Assembly (NCBI RefSeq): GCF_000235365.1
Contig: NC_016453.1
Coordinates: 248,001 to 312,000 of the forward strand
DNA: 64,000 nt
Reading direction: 5' to 3'
Source: Eremothecium cymbalariae DBVPG#7215
Taxonomy: Eukaryota; Ascomycota; Saccharomycetes; Saccharomycetales; Saccharomycetaceae
In this document: positions 20,977-30,979 of the stretch, piece after piece
Layout: every line of letters starts with the position of its first letter
Numbering within the stretch: position 1 is the stretch's first letter
The notes under the pieces: generated by a model
Database searches by the model: none
Told to the model about the DNA's origin: nothing
What the model saw: the letters and a program-made list of their open reading frames with translations, nothing else
Made by a program: the position numbers and the translations under genes

Positions 20977-21241
20977 CGTGCTTCGTATCCGGCTACCCCC
21001 GCAGACTCTGTTACAACCGTTCCAAAACCTCGTTCCTGTTTCAACAATAGATCTCCTTCTCCCTTCCTAATGGATCTAAACAGTAATTAAAAAGGATATA
21101 TAACCAAATATAGTTGTATACTAAATAAACACCAAGTGGCAAGTAGAGCGGTTCGATTTTGAAACAGTGGCAGATAGGGGGATTGGCCAAAGGAAGCAAA
21201 AGCATATATAAGTTTGTAATACCGGATACCAACCAGGAGAA

Positions 21242-22581
21242 ATGAATTCAAGTGGGTTTATGTTGTTTGTATGTTCTTAGTTTGTTTTTTGGTTTTTTCT
21301 GTATGTTTCATTATTTTCGCCTACAATTAATAATTATGGATGAAGAGCAGGATTAATAATATTGATTGAAGGAGGAATGAAGAGAAGAGGCAGAAAGAGA
21401 TTCGATGGTTTGAATTTCGGTTACTAACTGGGGCGGTTGATATTCAGCAGCATCATCAGAGCAGTCTAGATGCGTCGTTTGCTAATTTGAATTTTGGAGA
21501 TGGCGGCGGGGTTGGGCAGTCTGGGGAGGCGGCAGGGAGTACGTTTATGGGTGGCGGCGGGACCGCGACGCATTCAGGGACGACGAGTGTTCTAAGCGCA
21601 CCCTCTTCGATGCCTGCGTATTCGTTGAAGAAGCAGCAGAAGCAGAAGGGGCAAGGGCAGCAGCAGCAGCAGAATCATTTCCATGCAGCGCACTCAGGTG
21701 CGCTGCACCATCAGCAATCTAAGGGAAGCAGCAGTAGTCTTGAACAGTCGATTGGTGGTGGAGCTGGGTCTTCGTATTGGAACGCGGATTCTTCTGCGAC
21801 GTCGTCGATTGTGTCTATTGATCCTGCGGGAACGGCGAATGGATCTACTGCGGGGACGCTAACCACTACGAGTATTATGGACGGGCATACTGCGAAGTCG
21901 TCTTCCGGGTTCAACACTACATTTGCGACGACTTCTTCGAGTCAGCAGTCGAATCCGTCGCAGAACTCGTTGGATTCGATGGAGTCGCTCAGACTTGAGT
22001 TGCAACTGAAGGAGACGCAGATCGAGTCTCTAGAGGACGAGATTACCAAGTTGAAGAGTATTTTCAACCAGGGACTGACGTTCAAGCAACATGAGCAGCA
22101 GTTGCAGAAGCGTAAGCTTCAACAGCATACCCTGGATATCGACCAGACGCCTGTCGAGATCCCTACGAACCTGGAGATTATTTTTAACAAGCTGGCGACA
22201 TCTTTGAAGCGCAAGGACGAAGAGTTGGAGGATACCAGAAAGCGTCTGGAGAGTATAATGACAGCAATCTCGTTGAACCCGACAAATTCTGTAACCAGGT
22301 TTGGGCGGTACGATGAGGAGGCGTTAGCGCACAAGATGGTTGTGCGGTTGGAAATGCTGACCAAGGAAAACCAAGAGATGGCGAAGTTACTGAGCTACGG
22401 AAGGTCCAAGGAGACCCACATCGAGCTGGAATTGTTGAAGAAGGTGAATCATGACCTGCAACGTAAGGTTGAGCAACTTGAAAAACAGCTGGGTAATAAT
22501 AATAATGCTAATAACAGCAGTAACAATAATAACAATAATAATAACAGCAGCACTGCAAATAGCACTGCCAATGGTAGATAG
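21242..22581 (+). CDS. MUM2: Mum2, WTAP-like subunit of the meiotic m6A writer complex (two exons)
   Basis: The product is 386 residues when exon 1 (21242-21268, nine codons) is joined to exon 2 (21448-22581); S. cerevisiae Mum2 is 366. Mum2 works with Ime4 and Slz1 in methylating mRNA during meiosis. The N-terminal half is Gly/Ser/Gln-rich. A coiled-coil WTAP-type region follows, from [19 protein letters not shown] through [16 protein letters not shown] to a final coil. The protein ends in an Asn-rich tail coded by AAT/AAC. The long frame from exon 2 has no ATG before it: upstream it meets a TGA at 21367. TACTAAC and an AG acceptor lie just inside it, and this is why I place an intron here. 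MUM2 next to the YBR056W-like gene matches S. cerevisiae apart from the intervening ARO3. Confidence 0.8.
21269..21447 (+). other. Predicted MUM2 intron
   Basis: The donor GTATGT at 21269-21274 is the exact yeast consensus. The branch point TACTAAC at 21422-21428 is also exact. The acceptor TTCAG ends at 21447, 19 bases after the branch motif. The intron length would be 179 and the phase 0. A second GTATGT at 21301 would give a less likely hydrophobic first exon from an ATG at 21271. Confidence 0.75.
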
Positions 22582-23027
22582 AGCTTATGCGTAAGGGGAA
22601 TCCTCGTTATGTGTGTGTTTGGTTTATTTGTATTTATTATTACTGCTGCCGTTTTATTTCATTTTCTTGTTGTATCTGTCTGCGTCGGTACTACTTATAA
22701 CCATTGGACGGAATATTCTCTACTTCTTTTTAACATCATCTCAATCATGAAGAGGTCGATTCGTTTTATTTTATTTTTTTACTACTATTATCATTAATTA
22801 ATTATCTGCTGATCCTTAGACACTATTGAAAACAAACTGGGCTTGCTTTAATATTTGGACGTTGCATTTTTTTTTGTTTGATCTAATTCCACACGCTATA
22901 CTATACTTCTCTCACCAAAGTATTTACAATTAGTCTTAGAACAGTTACGCACCCATTAAGAGAACATTTAAATAAATACAATTAACTACAGAAATATATG
23001 TCAGCGTGATTAGTTTCCAGAGGACAT
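22582..23027. other. MUM2-ARO3 convergent intergenic region
   Basis: These 446 bp are AT-rich with T runs (22865-22875). No ORF with conserved features and no RNA gene is seen. Confidence 0.5.
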
Positions 23028-24815
<1,788 letters not shown>

Positions 24816-26279
24816 CTAATTATTGAATTGATTTATTGCAGTACGGAAGCCTTCGTCCCATTCCCATAACCACTTGCTTGTTCCGTGTTTGTGAATGTGT
24901 TGTGCTCTACGCACAGAGTTCCAGAAATTAACTCTTCCTATACGCGAATTGTTGAAACTGTCAAAGTTCTGGATATCTTTAATTGTCATCCTTAGACCTT
25001 CTTCGAAGCGCCAATGTTCCATCTTTTCAGGGTTTTTGTCGCTCCAGTAGTCGATATGATCAGTAACAATCTGGTTGACTCTGTTTTCGTCAACCACAAG
25101 GGGTTCTCTGCTCCGTTTAGGAATGCTGCCACTGTTAACCATGGGGACGAACCCCCACTCTCCGCCATCTCCGTGTTCAAACTGATAAGTCCAAAAGAAC
25201 CAGCCGAAGTTCGATTGGCTATTAAAGACTCTAATCTCTTCTTGGCCATATTCTCGAACCAACTCATTACGATCGCCGTCTGTTTTGTCCCAGGTTTGGG
25301 TATCCAAGACACAAGAAAATTCGCCAATCATAGTATCTACTTTCTCTTTCTCCAACTTAACCGTAGACTTAAGCTCTTGTATGATCTGTCTTGCGTCCTT
25401 GCTTCTGTCCTCCTCCGAGAAGCAACGGTACACATGTGTGTCGAGAATCACATTGTTGTCGAGTCCTTCTTCCTCTAGCCAATTGGCCCATTGGCTATGC
25501 CACCAGCCATCAGATATTACCACAGGCAACGTTGGGTTATGCTCTCTAATTGCTGCAATAGCCTTGGAATAGTAGTACTTCTGACCCTTCGCCTCGTTGT
25601 CAAACATGGCCTCGTTGACCACCTGCAACCCAGCAAAATTACCATAAGGTGACAAATCCTGCACGATAAATGGTATAATTGTGTTGCATACATAATCCAT
25701 GTACTTGTAGTTATTAAAGAACCGCATTTTACCTGTCCCACCGCTGTGCGACTCGTTGTTGGCACCGCCAGGCAATCCATGCAAATCGATTAATATACCA
25801 ATATCATACTTACCAGCCTCCTCAAAGATCGCTCTAACAAAATCCCAACTGTTGGCTTTCGAGTAAACCTTCCTGTTCTTCTCAAATGGGGTGCCGTCTA
25901 CAAACATCCCATTATCCACATGCCAATATCCAATTGGCAACCTGATCGTAGTCACACCCACATCTTCACTTAACCATCTCCAATCGATACGCGTTACGTA
26001 TTTCTCGTAATGGGACCGCAATTTTTCCGCTGCACCGTCAACCCCATCGTGTTCGACCTGGTTTTCCACTGCCTCTTTCTCTGCTTCACCTCCATATTCA
26101 AATAACGAATCAAATATGTACTTCTCTAGCACAAAAAGCGATCCAAAATTAACCCCAACGTTTCTACGATTCTGATATATCAAATATCTATCCACCTCAC
26201 CTGGTGGAGGAAGATCTGGTAACGAAACTTTACGACCGTTTCCTTTCTTACCGAATGCTCCCTTCAACTTATGCAACAT
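24816..26279 (-). CDS. Glycoside hydrolase family 5 glucanase-like protein (YBR056W type)
   Basis: The product is 487 residues (S. cerevisiae YBR056W 501). It belongs to the exo-1,3-beta-glucanase group of GH5. I see the acid/base glutamate in VVNEAMFD (Glu223) and the likely nucleophile in IGEFSC (Glu320), with ILIDLHGLPGG and DTHVYRCFSEED between and before them. There is no secretion signal: the N-terminus MLHKLKGAFGKKGNGRK is basic and not hydrophobic. An intracellular role is therefore likely, unlike the secreted Exg1. The place between MUM2/ARO3 and tRNA-Asp/PRP6 matches YBR056W. Confidence 0.9.
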   Translation of the reverse strand: MLHKLKGAFGKKGNGRKVSLPDLPPPGEVDRYLIYQNRRNVGVNFGSLFVLEKYIFDSLFEYGGEAEKEAVENQVEHDGVDGAAEKLRSHYEKYVTRIDWRWLSEDVGVTTIRLPIGYWHVDNGMFVDGTPFEKNRKVYSKANSWDFVRAIFEEAGKYDIGILIDLHGLPGGANNESHSGGTGKMRFFNNYKYMDYVCNTIIPFIVQDLSPYGNFAGLQVVNEAMFDNEAKGQKYYYSKAIAAIREHNPTLPVVISDGWWHSQWANWLEEEGLDNNVILDTHVYRCFSEEDRSKDARQIIQELKSTVKLEKEKVDTMIGEFSCVLDTQTWDKTDGDRNELVREYGQEEIRVFNSQSNFGWFFWTYQFEHGDGGEWGFVPMVNSGSIPKRSREPLVVDENRVNQIVTDHIDYWSDKNPEKMEHWRFEEGLRMTIKDIQNFDSFNNSRIGRVNFWNSVRRAQHIHKHGTSKWLWEWDEGFRTAINQFNN

Positions 26280-26897
26280 TACCCTGGTTTCCTCTGTCTC
26301 CTTGGATCTCTTGATATACCCGGTGTCTGTCTATATGTCAGTTGTATGGAATTCTGCTGACAAAAATTATGTACTATTAAAAACACTTCACTAGAACATG
26401 AGCAAAAGAAAGGGAGTGAGAGTGAGAAGAATCAAAAGGACTTGTAGATTGACTCCTCCGTCTCCTCTTCACATAAACGTGCTTTAAATATTGAGAATCC
26501 CCTTAGAAAATTTCCCTTACATATCTTATTCCGCAGATCCTCATAACTACGTACCTGTTCCTACGAATCGATTATGCCAAATCGCATTTTTCCTTTTTAT
26601 GAATAATATTCCACTAAAACAATTGCACCTAATACTTCGGTTCGGTATATTGCTGTGCTCGCTGCCATGGCAGCACCGCTATTCCATCCCCTTTCAAGAT
26701 GTCTATTGCCTATCTAATTCCCCTTGTGGCGGGGAAACATTACGGTAAACCAAACTTAAGGCTGCTTTGATGGACAGTTGCGGTAGCGTGTAGGAAGCGC
26801 AACGACTTAGAAGGTCTACAATAATGGGGACAATAGAAATGCAGGGCAGTAAAACGTTATATACGGTTGTAACTGTTTTGAGACTCAAAAAGAAAAG
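26280..26897. other. Region between the GH5 gene and tRNA-Asp
   Basis: These 618 bp contain the GH5 promoter. A short inverted pair GCTGCCATGGCAGC lies near 26661-26674. No ORF is supported; the longest in-frame stretches start at non-ATG codons. Confidence 0.45.
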
Positions 26898-26969
26898 CTC
26901 CGCGACGGGGAATCGAACCCCGATCCCGCGCGCGACAAGCGCGAATTCTAACCGTTAAACTATCACGGA
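26898..26969 (-). tRNA. tRNA-Asp (anticodon GTC)
   Basis: Read on the minus strand, this 72-nt gene has a 7-bp acceptor stem (TCCGTGA/TCGCGGA with G-U pairing), the A box TAGTTTAACGG, the anticodon GTC in a CTTGTCGC loop and the B box GGTTCGATTCC. No intron is present and no CCA is encoded. S. cerevisiae has a tRNA-Asp(GUC) at the same place near YBR056W, so it is syntenic. Confidence 0.97.
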
Positions 26970-27355
26970 TTTCCAGTGGTATGGTAACACCCGGTAAATG
27001 TGCAGTGGTGTGGATGCAATTTAAAATTTGTCGTAAAATCAAAAGAGAAGCTAGTAGACAGCAACAACCAAGCTAAGAAATAGGGTGTCAGAACTTTCAG
27101 ACGACTATGAGGTTGATGATCACTGTGAAACCTACAATTGTGTGTGTTAGTATGAAACCACCGATGACTGCCTTAAGTAAGCCCAGGGAGGACAACAGAA
27201 ACTATATAGACCAAATTAGCTAGATTAGATTAGATATAGGTCCAGCAAGATCCCCAGAGGGTATTTGAGCCAGATTAGAGACTATAGAACGGTACCTAAT
27301 GCTCAATAGAAGTATTATCTGGCACGTGACGAGATACTCCAGGTAGCACGTGACC
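26970..27355. other. tRNA-Asp flank with two CACGTG boxes
   Basis: These are 386 bp upstream of the tRNA. Two GCACGTGAC motifs (cores 27323-27328 and 27347-27352) lie 24 bp apart, just before a small ORF on the other strand. No other element is seen. Confidence 0.5.
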
Positions 27356-27616
27356 TCAAGTTAGTGGCTCTCGACAAAATAAACGATCGAGATCTCTGAA
27401 TAATGAGGGATGAGGGCCCAGGACGCACAGCTGTGCGTCCTGGGCCCTCATCTTGCTCTGAGGAAGGGGTAGGTAGTTTACACCCCGTTGCTCGACGATT
27501 TCTGCGGGAATGGTGTAGTTGGGAATGCGGCGTTCAAGTAAATTAGCTTTTTGGATGGATGTTTGTGGGATAGATTTAGGGCAGAAGGTTTGGTGTGTAC
27601 GTGGCCTGTAGTACAT
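27356..27616 (-). CDS. Small ORF of 86 codons containing a palindrome, unrecognised
   Basis: The frame begins with an ATG. The first 55 residues (MYYRPRTHQTFCPKSIPQ..., then ERRIPNYTIPAEIVEQRG) look more protein-like than average, being rich in Pro, Ile and Arg, without repeats. Codons 55-69 fall inside a perfect 44-bp palindrome, after which about 17 codons remain. I do not recognise a family. It may be a real small gene whose 3' part was altered by the palindrome, or a chance frame. It is divergent from PRP6, with 219 bp between starts. Confidence 0.3.
   Translation of the reverse strand: MYYRPRTHQTFCPKSIPQTSIQKANLLERRIPNYTIPAEIVEQRGVNYLPLPQSKMRAQDAQLCVLGPHPSLFRDLDRLFCREPLT
27409..27452. 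repeat. 44-bp perfect palindrome, no spacer
   Basis: Positions 27409-27430 are the exact reverse complement of 27431-27452, centred on CACAG/CTGTG. The pairing ends abruptly on both sides. Chance occurrence in a window this size is negligible. It can form a cruciform in DNA or a 22-bp hairpin in RNA. Confidence 0.95.
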
Positions 27617-27835
27617 TATGATGTGTGGATTTATATATTACATTCTATGACTGATATATTGGTGCTATTTGCCGGTCTTCGAATAAGGCTTTATACATTG
27701 GCGTTGTCGATGAGGTGAAAAAAATCGTCTACAAAAATTTAGGCGATATTGGTGTGGCCTGACTTTGGCGGGATCTTACTGGGAATGCATCTCAAATAAT
27801 AGAGAACCAGGGCAAATTGAAAAGGGGGGCAGGAG

Positions 27836-30505
27836 ATGAGTTTGTCTAGACCTAGTTTTCTTGATAAGAAGCCTCCAAAGGGCTATGTTGCCGGTGTTGG
27901 GAGGGGAGCTACCGGGTTTTCAACCCGTGCCAATGGGGATAGATCTGATGGGAGCCAACAGCCAGCTAGGATACAGAACAAGAGTAGTTCTGATGGTATG
28001 AATAGGTTTGATGGGTCTACGGGTATTCGTGCAAGGAGAAATGCAGGCAGCGGTGGTGGTGGGGTTGAGGAGGCAGAAGCAGATGCAATCTATACAGATA
28101 TTGAGAAGCGACTGGCCAGCAGACGAAATGATAAGATGGCTTCTACAGGGGGTGTTTCAGTCTCTAAGATTGGCGAGCAGTTTGTCGAGTTGAAAAGAAA
28201 CCTGGCACAAGTGAGTGAGCAGGAATGGTTGGCTATTCCGGAAGCAGGGGATATTACCAGGAGGAATAAACGGCAGCGTTTAGAGAACCAGCAAGAGCGT
28301 AAGAAGTACGCTGCACCAGATTCGTTGCTTACAGGAGGGGTGAATTTGGTCCGATTAACGGAGGAACGTGAAAAGTTATTGGGTCATCAATTGGATGCCA
28401 GTTTTAATAATCTTTCTCAGGAAAAGCCTTCAGATGTTGAGAGATATTTGCTGGAACTGGATGCAAACTCTACCAGGGCAGCTGATGTAGATCGTCAGTT
28501 ACAGGATTTGAAAAAGACGAGGGCTGTCTTGGCGTCTTATCGAAAGTCGGATCCTAAGAATCCTCAGGCGTGGATTGCAGCGGCCCGATTGGAAGAAAAT
28601 GCCAAACAATTTCGGCAGGCGAAGCTGTTGATTGATGAGGGTTGTCAAGAGTGTCCAAGAAGTGAGGATGTGTGGCTTGAAAACGTGCGACTCAATATGT
28701 CGGATGTTCCATATTGCAAGGTTTTAGTAGCCCAGGGGATCCAGTTTAACGGTCAAAGTGAGCTGCTTTGGACGACAGCTATTGGTCTTGAAAACGAGTC
28801 ATTTAATAAAATCAGGGTGGTTAGGAAGGCTTTGCAAAACATTCCTACAAGTGAGAAGCTGTGGAAAGTCGCTGTCCAACTTGAGGAAGATAGAGATGAG
28901 GTCGTGAAAGTACTACGGAAGGCTACAGAATTAATACCTAGTAGTGTCGATCTATGGACGGCTCTTCTACAGTTAGAAGAGTACTCTAGTGCACAAAAAA
29001 GTTTAGAGAATGCTAGAAAGGTACTTTCTGGTAATGAAAAGCTATGGATTATTGCCGCAGAACTCGAGGAGAGAGCGAATAACGCTACAGAAGATAACTT
29101 GGTTGGACTATTATCGACCGGTATACAGGAGTTGGAAAAATCAGGCCGTAAATTGACAATTATGGATTGGATTGGTCATTGTAAAGAGATAGAACTCGGA
29201 GGTGATTACCCTCTAACGGTTCGTGCCCTCCTCAAAGCTTCTTTGCATTTTGAACCTCATGAAGATACTTCTGAATTGGTTACTATACTTAACAGCATAG
29301 AAGATGATTATTTTGGTATTAAAAGCACTCTCTGCGTATATTTGCTCTTGAGGGAACCTTCGAAATTTATGATATGGATGTCATTTATACGACTAGGAAA
29401 GAAAACTGGGAATATGCAATATGTATATGACACGTGGGAGCAGATTCTATTTGATCAAAATATTATATACCAGCATCCGAAATTATTGCTGCTTTACTCA
29501 AAAGAGGTTTGGAAGACAGAAAATGATATTGCTCGGGCAAGAAGCATAATTCAAAGGGGTATATCTGCTCTTCCGACATATATTGATTTCTGGATTGCAA
29601 GAATCAAGTTGGAAATTGCTTCATCAGAATATGATGTTGCTGAGCGGTCTTTCATTGCCATTATTGAATCTCAGGAAAGCGCTACTTCAGATAATATGGA
29701 GGAACGGCTTTGGTCCAAATATGTTAGCTTTCTAAGATTTAGAAGTCAACATGAAAAATCAATTAAGGCGTTGACCGATGTGATAAACAAGTTTCCTAAC
29801 TGTAGAAACTTTTATCTACAATTAAGTCAAGTTTACGTTGATATAAACCGGCCTGAGAAAGCTAAAGATGTGCTCTTAGATGGCGTTAAAAAATTACCCA
29901 ATTGTCCTGAACTTTGGATATCTCTTGCAGAGATCGATGAGTTGAATCTTCAAAAGCCTACTAATGCTCGCTCTAATTTGGACATAGGTATACTTAAGAA
30001 TCCAAATTCGTGGCAACTGTACGTAGCTAAATCTAAAATGGAACATAGATTGGGGAACCAAGATAACGCAAGGCTGATTGTACACCAGGGACTACAAAAG
30101 TGTCCAAAATCTCCGGAGTTATGGTGCCAAAACATCCGACTTATTGCCAAGAAGTCAATGCAAAAAACCCTTTTTCAAGATGCACTAAAATCCACTGATA
30201 ATCATGGCCTTGTCTTGGCCGAGATTGGTAGAAGTTTTTTCTGCGAATCGAAATATGACAAAGCATTGAGATGGTTTCAACGCGCAGTTGAAGATCAACC
30301 CAAAATAGGAGATTCATGGGTCTGGTACTACCTAACTCTGAAAATGCTTGGAAAAAATACGGACTTCATTTTCACTTCTCTAGAGGAACATGAACCAAAA
30401 TACGGTGAGCTGTGGATATCAGTATCTAAAAATGTTAAGACGCAGTTTCTAAGTCTCAATGAAACTTTAATTCTGTGCTCACAGCAAGTTAAAAATCACA
30501 AATAA
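27836..30505 (+). CDS. PRP6: Prp6, tri-snRNP splicing factor
   Basis: The product is 889 residues (S. cerevisiae 899). Prp6 bridges U5 with U4/U6 in the tri-snRNP. The N-terminal PRP1_N region shows RPSFLDKKPPKGYVAGVGRG and DIEKRLASRR, followed by WLAIPEAGDITRRNKR. From about residue 225 onward it is a chain of HAT/TPR-like helix pairs, with recurrent patterns such as NPQAWIAAARLEE, SEDVWLENVRL, SVDLWTALLQLE and SPELWCQNIRL. In S. cerevisiae this is YBR055C next to YBR056W. Confidence 0.96.
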   Translation: MSLSRPSFLDKKPPKGYVAGVGRGATGFSTRANGDRSDGSQQPARIQNKSSSDGMNRFDGSTGIRARRNAGSGGGGVEEAEADAIYTDIEKRLASRRNDKMASTGGVSVSKIGEQFVELKRNLAQVSEQEWLAIPEAGDITRRNKRQRLENQQERKKYAAPDSLLTGGVNLVRLTEEREKLLGHQLDASFNNLSQEKPSDVERYLLELDANSTRAADVDRQLQDLKKTRAVLASYRKSDPKNPQAWIAAARLEENAKQFRQAKLLIDEGCQECPRSEDVWLENVRLNMSDVPYCKVLVAQGIQFNGQSELLWTTAIGLENESFNKIRVVRKALQNIPTSEKLWKVAVQLEEDRDEVVKVLRKATELIPSSVDLWTALLQLEEYSSAQKSLENARKVLSGNEKLWIIAAELEERANNATEDNLVGLLSTGIQELEKSGRKLTIMDWIGHCKEIELGGDYPLTVRALLKASLHFEPHEDTSELVTILNSIEDDYFGIKSTLCVYLLLREPSKFMIWMSFIRLGKKTGNMQYVYDTWEQILFDQNIIYQHPKLLLLYSKEVWKTENDIARARSIIQRGISALPTYIDFWIARIKLEIASSEYDVAERSFIAIIESQESATSDNMEERLWSKYVSFLRFRSQHEKSIKALTDVINKFPNCRNFYLQLSQVYVDINRPEKAKDVLLDGVKKLPNCPELWISLAEIDELNLQKPTNARSNLDIGILKNPNSWQLYVAKSKMEHRLGNQDNARLIVHQGLQKCPKSPELWCQNIRLIAKKSMQKTLFQDALKSTDNHGLVLAEIGRSFFCESKYDKALRWFQRAVEDQPKIGDSWVWYYLTLKMLGKNTDFIFTSLEEHEPKYGELWISVSKNVKTQFLSLNETLILCSQQVKNHK

Positions 30506-30979
30506 TACCCAATTAAAGCCTTGTTGTTGCTCTATGTTAAATGACAAATGAATATATGCATAGATTATTAGTATATATATAGAGTTTAATATGCCCTATA
30601 CATTATTACTTTATTTTATTTTATTTCACGTGACTGACCAAACTGACCGCTATTAAATTTATTGGTTCCTATAATGTACAAACTTAGTTAGAATATTGGA
30701 GATAAGTAATCTTTAAATTTAAAGGCAGCAAGTAATCTGATGGTTTTTACGGCTTGGAATTTCTGAATAAGTTCTTTATTCTAGAGTTAACTGTCGTTGG
30801 ATATATATCGCAGAGTGTTAATACCAAGGATTCAACGTTTGGGGTTTTTATTCGAAGTTATTCTTTTGACAACGCTACTCGGAGTGAGTGTTCATTATCT
30901 TTATTGGAAAGCGGTTCTGAAAAAACTTTAAAAAGGTTTAGAGCCTATTATTCAACGTACGAAAGTTTCTAGCATTCCT
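30506..30979. other. PRP6-LYS14 intergenic region
   Basis: These 474 bp contain a TCACGTGACT box (core 30627-30632) and AT-rich sequence. An open frame of 72 codons (30754-30972) ends 7 bp before LYS14 but has no ATG start, so I do not call it. Confidence 0.5.

Larger units (their letters stand above)
20551..21241. other. HEM1-MUM2 divergent intergenic region and synteny junction
   Basis: These 691 bp join two conserved blocks that are not adjacent in S. cerevisiae (HEM1 is YDR232W, MUM2 is YBR057C). They hold a Hap-type CCAAT site, a GGCGGC core at 20801-20806, a tandem 12-bp repeat, a 47-bp palindrome with two Reb1 sites and a CACGTG box at 20975-20980. Confidence 0.6.

Noticed and set aside
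30754..30972. 72-codon frame just upstream of LYS14
   Set aside because: It begins with TTG and has no ATG. The composition is not convincing.
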